From the NCBI RefSeq assembly GCF_041296385.1, contig NC_091020.1:27275001-27339000 (forward strand): 64,000 nucleotides of DNA, written 5' to 3'. Made by a program: the position numbers and the translations under genes. The DNA is from Aphelocoma coerulescens. Its lineage: Eukaryota; Chordata; Aves; Passeriformes; Corvidae. The notes beneath the pieces were generated by a model. The model did not search any database. It was not told where the DNA came from and saw nothing but the letters and a program-made list of their open reading frames with translations. Below are positions 46,334 to 55,200 of the stretch, one piece after another (within the stretch, counting starts at the first letter, position 1; every line of letters begins with the position of its first letter).

Positions 46334-47668
46334 ATGTTTAACCTGGAGCGCCCGTTCACGGAGAGGGGCCACTTCTTCTCCTCCATGGAGTACCAGCGGC
46401 AGCTGGAGGAGGAGGAGGGCTACCCCCCTCCGGGCACCAATGGGACGTTCAACGACAGCGGGGCCGGGCCGGGCTGGGGCACGCCGTACCCTCTGCACAC
46501 AACCATCACTCTCATCAGCCTGGCCGGCTTGCTCATGCTCTTCACCGTCTTTGGCAACGTCCTGGTCATCATCGCTGTCTTCACCAGCCGGGCGCTCAAA
46601 GCCCCCCAGAACCTCTTCCTGGTCTCCTTAGCCTCAGCTGACATCCTGGTGGCCACGCTGGTCATCCCTTTCTCACTGGCAAATGAGGTGATGGGGTACT
46701 GGTACTTCGGTAAAGTCTGGTGTGAGATCTACCTGGCCTTGGATGTGCTCTTCTGCACCTCCTCTATCGTGCACCTCTGTGCCATCAGCCTGGACCGGTA
46801 CTGGTCCATCACACAAGCCATCGAGTACAACCTCAAGCGTACCCCACGCCGCATCAAGTGCATCATCTTCATCGTCTGGGTCATCTCGGCTGTCATCTCC
46901 TTCCCACCACTCATCTCCATCGAGAAAAAGAGTGGGCAGCAGGCTGACCAGGGGGTGGCAGGGTGCAAGATCAATGATGAGAAGTGGTACATCATCTCTT
47001 CTAGCATCGGCTCCTTCTTTGCCCCCTGCCTCATCATGATCCTGGTCTACATGCGCATCTACCAGATAGCCAAGAGGAGGACAAGGGTCCCGCCGAACAA
47101 GCGTGCAGAGCGCCCCGAGAAGAAGCAGAATGGCTTGACTGACAAGGAGGACCTGCCAGCCACAGCGCAGCTCAACGGGGAGAAGGCAGCAGGAGGCAGT
47201 GGTGGGCAGGAGGGAGAGGTCAATGGCATAGACATGGAGGAGACCTCTTCCTCTGAGCACCAGGAGAACAACCAGAGTAAGAAGTCAGAGAGACCATCGA
47301 GAGGAAAGACCAAGACTAAACTGAGCCAAATTAAGCCTGGGGACAGTTTGCCCAGGAAGACAGAGGAGGAGAAGAACACCAAAGGGTCCCGGTGGAGAGG
47401 CAGGCAGAACCGGGAGAAGCGCTTCACCTTTGTGCTTGCAGTGGTGATCGGAGTCTTTGTCATCTGCTGGTTCCCCTTCTTCTTTACCTACACGCTGATG
47501 GCCGTCTGCGAGAGCTGCTCCGTGCCCGACACCCTCTTCAAGTTCTTCTTCTGGTTCGGTTACTGCAATAGCTCCTTGAACCCCGTCATCTATACCATTT
47601 TCAACCATGACTTCAGACGGGCCTTCAAAAGGATCCTCTGCAGGATAGAGAGGAAAAGGATTGTTTGA
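46334..47668 (+). CDS. ADRA2A: Alpha-2A adrenergic receptor (single exon, 444 aa)
   Basis: Gi/o-coupled class A GPCR for noradrenaline and adrenaline at the plasma membrane. It is the presynaptic autoreceptor that lowers cAMP and transmitter release. The N-terminus (1-56) has sequons N36GT and N40DS. TM1 (about 57-81) has N75; TM2 has D103; TM3 has amine-binding D137 and DRY 154-156. C130 and C211 form the conserved disulfide. TM5 has S223, S224 and S227, TM6 CWFP (378-381), TM7 NPVIY (416-420), and C436 is the palmitoylation site. The long third loop (about 246-360) is Lys/Glu-rich, with the acidic GRK-type cluster EETSSSEH and the basic [11 protein letters not shown] before TM6. The start at 46334 gives MF-, as in the longer human form. 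Its context is weak, and a second in-frame ATG at 46385 would give 427 aa. SHOC2 nearby supports subtype A. Confidence 0.97.
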   Translation: MFNLERPFTERGHFFSSMEYQRQLEEEEGYPPPGTNGTFNDSGAGPGWGTPYPLHTTITLISLAGLLMLFTVFGNVLVIIAVFTSRALKAPQNLFLVSLASADILVATLVIPFSLANEVMGYWYFGKVWCEIYLALDVLFCTSSIVHLCAISLDRYWSITQAIEYNLKRTPRRIKCIIFIVWVISAVISFPPLISIEKKSGQQADQGVAGCKINDEKWYIISSSIGSFFAPCLIMILVYMRIYQIAKRRTRVPPNKRAERPEKKQNGLTDKEDLPATAQLNGEKAAGGSGGQEGEVNGIDMEETSSSEHQENNQSKKSERPSRGKTKTKLSQIKPGDSLPRKTEEEKNTKGSRWRGRQNREKRFTFVLAVVIGVFVICWFPFFFTYTLMAVCESCSVPDTLFKFFFWFGYCNSSLNPVIYTIFNHDFRRAFKRILCRIERKRIV

Positions 47669-48074
47669 AGGACCCTTTGCTACCAGCAGGACTAATCAAG
47701 ACTTTTTACGAGTGTAAAGTGTGTCTCTCTCGGGCTGTGCTTGCATGGGATGGTTTCCTTCAGCTCATGAGCAGGAAGCCTTTAAAACCTGAGATGAGGC
47801 TGTGGGAGCACTGGGCAGCAGCAGTGAGGAGCAGCAGGCAAGTGGAGGTCTGAGCCGTGGCATTTGGCTTTCCAGGGGTGGATGGCCTTTGACTTGCTTG
47901 GTTTATTTTGTTAGGGTTTGTGGTTTTTTTTCTTTTGCCAGAATCTCTCAGTGGATATTCTCATGACTGCTCAGTTTGACTCTTTAAAGACAAACATCAT
48001 GCAGCTCTGTGAGATGAACAACAGAAAGGGAGTATGCCACACCAGAGGTGTTGGCTTTTTTATTTTGTTGTATT

Positions 48075-48087
48075 CCCCCCCCCCCCC
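48075..48087. repeat. C13 homopolymer
   Basis: Thirteen consecutive C bases within the ADRA2A 3'UTR. This is a likely length polymorphism and, on RNA, a candidate target of poly(C)-binding proteins. Confidence 0.85.
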
Positions 48088-48652
48088 GCGTAAAACACAA
48101 TATTGCATTCTTGAATTTGAATGTCTTAATTTTTGTAAGGCAAGCAGCTTTGAAACTGTGAATGCTTTAATTATCCTTGATACCTTAAAAGTCTTTCTCT
48201 TCCTACCCCCTGCAAAGCCCCTCACTCATAACCACTGAATAACTAGAGCCATCCCCCTACCTGACAGTTTGATAATATTACCAACATTTCCAAATTCATG
48301 TCTTTTTATATTTTTTAATTCTGGCTGTAAATCTTAGGATTATAGACCTCATCAGACTGGCTAATTTTGTTGGTTTTTTTAATGTCATACCTATTCCTGT
48401 TTAATTTCTGTGTTGCCAGCGACACAATACAGCTGAGATGGCAACTGCTGTCTCGTTACTCATTAGAGCAGACCCTGATGGAGTGGTGGCTTTGCTGTGC
48501 AGGCAGGGATGTCCCAGGCAACAGAAACTGTCTCCCTTGCAACGTGAGCCTTGGGACCCAGCCAAGCTCCCCACGAGTTAATCTCGTTTGATATTATACC
48601 ACTCTGCAGCACTGAAATGTGTTCGATGCTCACTTGCTTCCTCCACCTCAAC

Positions 48653-48660
48653 TGTAAATA
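48653..48660 (+). promoter_or_regulatory. Pumilio-type element TGTAAATA (first)
   Basis: An exact match to the UGUANAUA Pumilio consensus on the sense strand of the ADRA2A 3'UTR, about 1.0 kb after the stop codon. Confidence 0.4.
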
Positions 48661-48947
48661 GGTAATGTTTCAAAGCAAACAGCAGGGCTCTGCATATCAT
48701 GTTATCTCATCTGATTTGTGATGGTTTAACTCCTGCAGGATTTCCTGCAGAGAGGAGGGGGTTCTTGCACAGTGGCTGTTCATCTTTCTCAATTAAGAGA
48801 GAAGAGTTCAGTTTTTAACCTGCCAGTCTCATCTTTCCTAGGAAATAGGGAAGCATCCCTCTTTCAGTCTTATACAAGGCAAAACTCTGAAATGGGAAAC
48901 TTAACTGCCAGTTTCTCCATTCTTTTATAGTGTAATTAATCTTTTTC

Positions 48948-48966
48948 TTTTTTTTTTTTTTTTTTT
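48948..48966. repeat. T19 homopolymer
   Basis: Nineteen consecutive T bases in the ADRA2A 3'UTR. It lies 88 bases before an A26 run, with which the transcript could pair. Confidence 0.85.
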
Positions 48967-48969
48967 AAG

Positions 48970-48977
48970 TGTAAATA
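48970..48977 (+). promoter_or_regulatory. Pumilio-type element TGTAAATA (second)
   Basis: A second exact UGUANAUA match on the sense strand, directly after the T19 run and about 310 bases after the first. Confidence 0.4.
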
Positions 48978-49054
48978 TTATGAGATTGGAGCAGGAGAGA
49001 GAGTTAATACTGCTTTTACACTCTTTCCTGAAATGGCTTTCAGCTCTTTGTGCT

Positions 49055-49080
49055 AAAAAAAAAAAAAAAAAAAAAAAAAA
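49055..49080. repeat. A26 homopolymer
   Basis: Twenty-six consecutive A bases, followed by GG and further A-rich sequence. It could be a retroposon tail, but no retroposon body was recognised upstream. Confidence 0.85.
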
Positions 49081-49183
49081 GGAAAAAAAACCCAAAACAA
49101 AAATGGACAGAACAAATTTAACATCTTTATGCCATGAATAATTTTCTGGAGAACATTTATAAGAAAAACTTTTGATTTATCAC

Positions 49184-49189
49184 AATAAA
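49184..49189 (+). terminator. ADRA2A: Candidate ADRA2A poly(A) signal
   Basis: AATAAA about 1.5 kb after the stop codon, in CACAATAAATGAG. Transcript ends are not visible from sequence. Confidence 0.45.
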
Positions 49190-49594
49190 TGAGTCTGCAA
49201 GTCTTTTAATGTTAGGAAAACAGCTTTATCAAATGCTAACAAGTCACAGAAACGGTTGGGAGAAAGCAAAGTTTGTATAAGTTGAATGTATAAGATGAAT
49301 TTGCCTTCTCTGGATTTGTATGGTGCACAGGAAGAGACTTTAAAAATACCTTTTTACTTTTGGGGAGTGTTTTGTTGATTTTGCTCTCTCTTTTGACTTT
49401 CTAATTGACTCCAAGCGTCCCCGGATGCATCTTGGGACCTAGAGAGCAGTGTTTACATTCACTTGCATTTTCAGAACTGAATCCTCAAGAGGTGAGGACA
49501 GCAAATAAACTGTGCTTTAATGTAAAAAAAAACCCAACAAAAACAAAACCAAACCACAAGCAGAAGTTGCTATAATGGATGATTATTTTTATTA

Positions 49595-49600
49595 AATAAA
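49595..49600 (+). terminator. ADRA2A: Candidate distal ADRA2A poly(A) signal
   Basis: AATAAA in ATTAAATAAAAG, about 1.93 kb after the stop codon. It is followed at about 49650-49675 by TTATTTTGTTGTATTTTATTTT, a plausible GT/T-rich downstream element. A further AATAAA lies at 49504. Confidence 0.45.
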
Positions 49601-49998
49601 AGAGCGTTTACAGATCAAGTGTGAAAATCCTCTGAATAATGTTAGCTGTTATATTTTATTTTGTTGTATTTTATTTTCTGAACTGTTCACCAATCCTCTG
49701 CTAGCTTTGGTCTTGCCATTTTTTGAAGAACACACTGGGAAAAGCATTTGCATTGTCTGAAAGGCATTGTTAGCCCAGGTAGAAACAATGGTTCTGTTCA
49801 TTGTGCAGTGGCATAATAACAAATGAGTCCTTGATATTTCTTGGGTATTTCTACCCCCCCTCTTTGTGCCACAGTAAGGGCATTCATGTGTTTGTTAAAG
49901 AAAAGAGCATAGGGTTTGAGGGTGTGATTTGCACCCTGGGAGTGCAGCCTGGCACTGCTGCTGGGGACGCCTGCCTGGCGCGGCATCTGCAGCTATTG

Positions 49999-50075
49999 TG
50001 AGGGATTTTAATAATTAGTTTGCAGATGGGATTAGAAACAATTAGGCTGGAAGGCAACATTTTGTGATATATGCA
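49999..50075. promoter_or_regulatory. Homeodomain-motif cluster, possible element
   Basis: Within 35 bases there are TAATTAG (50012-50018), the bicoid/OTX-type GGGATTAG (50028-50035) and ACAATTAG (50038-50045). It lies about 2.4 kb after the ADRA2A stop codon. This could be an enhancer, but it is not testable here. Confidence 0.25.
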
Positions 50076-52260
50076 GGAGTGTCCACCTCAGTGGGGCTTT
50101 GTTTCCAGTCCCCAGGAGCCAGAGCTTGCTTGCCCTTCCACCAGTGCTGCCAAGACCCTCCCTGAAGGAGGTGATGGGGGATCGTTCTCCCACGGAATGT
50201 GGAACTGCTGCTGGTGAGAAAATAAATGATCAGAGCCCCATGTGGGAGCTGCTGGTCCGGTGGCCCCACTCTGCCAGTGCCCTGGGGGTGCAGTTGGAGG
50301 TGCTTGGCGAGGTGGGCGGGGGCCAGGGTGGGAAGGCAGTGTCACTGCTGGGTGTAGGGCACCTGATGGTGGCCCAGGGATGAACATCTTGCTTACCTCG
50401 TGGTGGCCTTTGCAGGCCAGGGTGTCCTGCTCCCACTCTGGTCTTGGCTGACCCTGATGGCCTTGGAGGGTTTCACAAAGCAGATCCTGTGGGAGACTCT
50501 GGGTCAGTGCCTGGGACACGAGGTGATCCAGCAGCCATTGATTGCACTTGCTCCACCCATCTGGCTGTCAGCTGTCCTTGCTGCCAAATCTCTAGTGTGG
50601 GGAGTAGAGTATTTTAGTGGGTTTGGGGCTGGGAGACTGAGGCTCTTCCCCTTCCCCCTCCTGACTCCCTCCCTGTCATTGCTTCCAGGTCATTCCCTTG
50701 CAAATGACGCATTAAGGGATGTAATGAACTTTGATTGTTTTTTATAACCTTTTATTTTGGGGCTGAAAGGTTAATGGTGTGAGGGGAGGGAGGGAGACCT
50801 GTCTCCCCAGCTGTGTGGGAGCCATCCAGGCTGGCATGGCAAACAGCAGGCAGAGATGCCACTGCCCGCTTTGCCCTGGGGAATGTTTCTCCACCACTTT
50901 CCTGTGTGGAGTGACCCTACACACCACCCCCTGTGTGGGCACCCGTGAGGAGACCACAAATGTGCCAGACAAGGGATGTGCAGGAGGGGCTCAGGTGATT
51001 TGGTCTGGTGGAGCAAATGTCCTAAAATGCTTCCGGGGGGAGCTGGACAAGCAGCAGCGTTGCCTGCCCGGGGCTTGTCCCTGATCCTCTCAGTCTACTG
51101 ATGTACTCGTTTGTTTCTGTGAGGTTTTGTCCCTGTTCTCAGCGGGCCAAGGAGCTGGTCACATAGAGGAGCCTCTTTCCAGTGAGGGAGGGACTTGGCC
51201 TGAGTCACTCTCTCTCTCAAAATGAGTTTCCCAGACCTAGAGGAGCCTCAGCAGGTTTCAGACACTGTCCATCAGCCTTCCTGTGCTGTAAATACCCCCA
51301 GTCCCACCCCGCATCCCCTTGCCCAGGGGAAGGTCCCCCCTGGGTTGGGTGGCTGGCAGCCCCCCTGCCTGTGCAGCTTTCACCAGTTGGAGCTCTTTGT
51401 CTTATTTCTTAACTTTTGCTGTTCTTTGGAAAAGTTCAAAGTCTGTCGAGATTGCTCCTTTATTACAGCCAGTGCCCTGGCCAACAGGTCCACTTGGAGC
51501 TCTCCCCATCTCTGGTACAAACTGCTCTTTGCAGCTGGTTTATAGGAACATCTCCATGATTTGTGAAATGTTTGTAGTAGCTGTGATTGCTGTGCCTTAT
51601 CTCAAGCTGTAGAAAAGGAGTGAAGAGAGAACAGGATTAGTGTCAGCCCAACCCTTGCAGTAGCCACTGGTACTCATTCAGCTCACAAATGCTGCAGGAC
51701 CAGATCTCAATCCCTCTGGGAACAGAAAGGGTTGTAGTCTGAGCCCTAGGAAGTCCAGGTGAAATTCCAATCTGGGGGTCACAGTGCAGTAATGCTGCAC
51801 AAGGCCACGGCACACTCCCAAATGTCCTCAAGGCTGAGCAGAAGGGGTGGTGAACAGGACTGTGGAGAGGAGAAAAACCCATGCCCTTTTTGTGTCAGAC
51901 CATGGCTGGTCCCAGGAGGGAGGTGTCATGCAAGCAGAGGAAGAGGAGACCTGCTGTTGTGGAGCAGGGGATGCTGACAGGGGTTGAATGGAGATACTGA
52001 TGCTTGAGCTGCTCATTCAGCATTCTTCCTTCTTGGGGAACCTTCTTGGCCATTTGAGTTATCCCCTAGGAGAACTCATTTCCCAAGGAGGACCACAAAC
52101 GTTTGAGGACAACATCTCACATCCAGGAGTATGGGGGTGTGAGATGGGTCTCAGCACCCAAATCCAACAGGGAGACAGGAGGATAAACCATAAAAGGGAG
52201 CAGGAAGACGACTCCCTCACTTGTGCACAGGTGTCATCAGCAAAGGCATAAACTTGTTGG

Positions 52261-52290
52261 CTTAAACTAGCTTAAAACTGCTTAAGCAGG
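52261..52290. repeat. Three imperfect 10-bp tandem units
   Basis: CTTAAACTAG, CTTAAAACTG and CTTAAGCAGG follow each other with an exact 10-base period. The third contains part of the palindrome GCTTAAGC. The period matches a DNA helical turn, so intrinsic curvature is possible. Confidence 0.55.
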
Positions 52291-55200
52291 CTCTAGTTGA
52301 GTCTGTTAGCGTAATTGTCAATTCCATGTTGGCTAAGTTCGGAGAGAGCATCTCTGCTGGCTTGGATCTAAGGTCCTGCTTTCCTTCTGTGGCTCTGAGA
52401 GTGGCCTGTATCAGATTTTAGGGAACAGTGAAGATGAGGACCCTTCCCAGGAGGATCAGGGGTCATTAGGTGCTCTGGGATTTCCTGGGGCCAGCAGTGC
52501 CTTTTGCACTAGTGGAGAAATTCCACTGACATGTGTTTTCTGTCAGCAAGGCTCTGCAGTGGGAGGTCTGGATGGCTTTCAAAAGCATGTTTGAGTCAAA
52601 AGCCAGCAACTGGGTCTGTGTGAGAGTAATGGGGTGAATGGGTTTTATCAGGAGGTGAGAAAAGCTCACCTCAGCATCCTTGATTTCCTGTGTGCAATGC
52701 CTGCAGCCTTTGGACCAAATTGGTTTGGGCACAGCCCAGGATATTGCATTTGCAGGAGCAGCCTTGAGGTCCTCCAGAGCTCTGTGACCTGCTGCAGGGT
52801 TCACTTCCAGACATGAGAAACATTTGCTTTAAGTCAGCCGCTACATGGAGGAATAGATTGCTCTGTTGCTGATTGAAACAGTTGTGTTTTGCTGGACCGT
52901 GACTTTATGGCCTTTTTTCCTGTTTGTTTTCAATTGCTCCCCACAGAAAAGAAGAAAAGAACAAGCTTCTCACTGCTGGACATCTCTGATAAAATAATTT
53001 CTGCTGAAGGCTGCCTTTTCTTCATCTGTGCATGTGGTGTTGCTGCAAAGTATTCATCGTCAGTTTGAAACCTTAAGGTGTTACTGAAAGATTCCCTGAG
53101 TAAAAAAATGAAATAAATGAGTAGATAAATATTTAGGACACTTCACCCAAACTTCTTTTCTGAATTGACTGAACTTTTTTGAAGAGTGAAAGGTTGAATT
53201 CTGGTCTTTTACTACCAGGATAACTTTTGGCACTAGGAAAATTTGGAGAAACTATTCCTCTTGCAGACCAAACCATGCAGGGTTGGACCCTGAGTGTGGC
53301 AGACCTGGCAGCTTGTCTGCTGGGATGCTGGAGTCCCCCCTTTCCCAGCTTATTTCTGCAGTCACAATTCCTGGGTAATCTAGTGATAAATCCTTTCTGT
53401 GTAAGGCTGAGTTTGTTCTTGGTTCCTCGATGCAGATACTTGACCTGAAATGGCTCCTAGAGCAGAGTTTGCCAGAATGAGGTTCCTGTTAATTTAGGCA
53501 GCCTTTCCTTGGCACAAACAGCTCTCCATGCTCATCATCTCTGCTGTGCTGTTACCCAGACAGGGCACACCTCCACAGGGGACTCCAAATGCAGCCCTGA
53601 GCTCTTGTGTTCCCCAGGGAGTACCCAAAATACAGAGAAGTGGCATGACCCCAGTCAACCACATGGCCAACATGAAAAGGGAGTGGAGTTGCCCTGTTTC
53701 TCTTGGATATGGGTTTGACCTGTAACCTAAGCACAACCCAAAGATTTATACTTCAGAAGTGTTAGTTAAAAGTAATCCTGCATTAATTATTTTAAAACAA
53801 ATATCTTGTGGCTTTAAAGCAGCCTCAAAATTTAGTGGGGACACAAGAGTTAAAATGTCCAGTTCAAATGAAATCACCTGATTTGCTTACTTTGAAAGAT
53901 TTACCATCTAGGGCCTTTGGCATTGCTGTCTCAGGATAATGAAGATACATCTGATACCCCTTGAGCAGCAGTATAATTGCTTTCATCAACACCAGTCAGT
54001 GTCTGGGTGAGATGGCTTTTAAACAGTGCAGCAGGGAGGAAAAGAAAAGCTAAATGCTGCTCTGCTGAGTTGGGCACGCACTGAGGAGAGCAAGGTAAGC
54101 AGTGTTGGGTGCAGGGCAATCCTTCATCACTGTTGGCTCTGTGGGGGCTAATTAGAGAATGTGTTCTGGCTGGTGTGACTGGTATGGATGGGATTTGGTC
54201 CAAACAGGGCTTTCTGTAGTAAAATAAGATGGTTGTAGCAATAGATGCAATGGTGGCAACTGCCTTTAAAGCCCAGTGTTAATTGGCTTAAACCTTTGCA
54301 CTGGAAATCATCCGCTCCTATTGTAGCTGTTGCTCATTGTTCCCAGAAATGCCTGTTCCTGGCCATGCTGCTGAGTGATGTGTGAGATGTGCAACCACGG
54401 CAGGAGGGTGGTCGAGGACTAGGAAATGATTCATACTGACCATGTCCACCTGTGAGGGGCCTGGGTTTTATTTGCCCTAAGTCCAACAGCTGTTTTCATC
54501 ACCTTAGCTTCATGGATTCCTACTGTTGAGGATGCAGCAGTGACTGGGAGTGGGATGAGGGCACACTCTTGTGGGTGTACAAATAAAGTCCATGGAAAGT
54601 GAGACACAGTGAAGCTGAGTGTGGAAATGGTTGGTGTAAACCAGATGATGCTACTGTACACCCAGCCGCAAAAAGATTCAACCTGAAATTCTATGGGAGG
54701 CAAAAAATCCAACACAGCAATTCCAGCAACTGATAACATAAAGATAGGACCCTCCCCTCTTATTAATTGACATCTCACTTGGGAGTGCATAGACTGACAT
54801 CTTCAAGTTATCAGATGTTTGGAGGAAGAGGTGAATTTTTAGCTGTTGTTTATTCAGACCAAGATTTAATTAATATTAAATAGATTAAATATTTGATGAA
54901 ATAGACTTAAATTAAATATTTAGCTCCCTCTTCCCCCCAGACAGCAGCCCCAGTGGATGTTTATGTGGGCAGTAAAGTTAGAACATCTTCTGAATGTCAG
55001 AGTGTGTTCAAAGATCAGTTACATGGGAGTATCATCTGTGGATAGGAATTAAATTTCTCTTGGATGCCTGTCTTTGCCAGCCCATGTGGGAATGGGGTCT
55101 TCCTTCCTCTGGGCTTATTGAGCCACTGCCTGCTGGGACTTCAGGTACCACTTCCATGCAGGCTGTCACCCTGTTCTCCTGCCACATTCATCTTCACTGG

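Larger units (their letters stand above)
45040..46500. other. CpG island over the ADRA2A promoter and 5' end
   Basis: This is the most GC- and CpG-rich part of the window. It runs from about 45040 through the promoter into the first part of the ADRA2A coding sequence. Very long open frames on both strands here (up to 541 codons antisense) arise because stop codons are rare in GC-rich DNA. Limits are by eye. Confidence 0.85.
47669..49620 (+). other. ADRA2A: ADRA2A 3' untranslated region (end uncertain)
   Basis: AT-rich non-coding sequence after the stop codon, with AATAAA signals at 49184, 49504 and 49595. It holds a C13 run, a T19 run, an A26 run and two TGTAAATA motifs. Length is inferred from the signals only, about 1.5-1.95 kb. 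Confidence 0.6.

Noticed and set aside
44873..46498. 541-codon open frame on the minus strand opposite the ADRA2A promoter
   Set aside because: It lies in the CpG island where stop codons are rare. The translation is Arg/Pro/Ala/His low-complexity with no domain, and parallel long frames exist in other registers.
46672..47260. Antisense 195-codon frame within ADRA2A
   Set aside because: It is a mirror of the strongly biased receptor codons; only the sense frame encodes a known protein.
49055..49080. A26 run as the tail of a processed pseudogene or SINE
   Set aside because: No retroposon body or coding remnant was recognised immediately upstream and no target-site duplication was seen.
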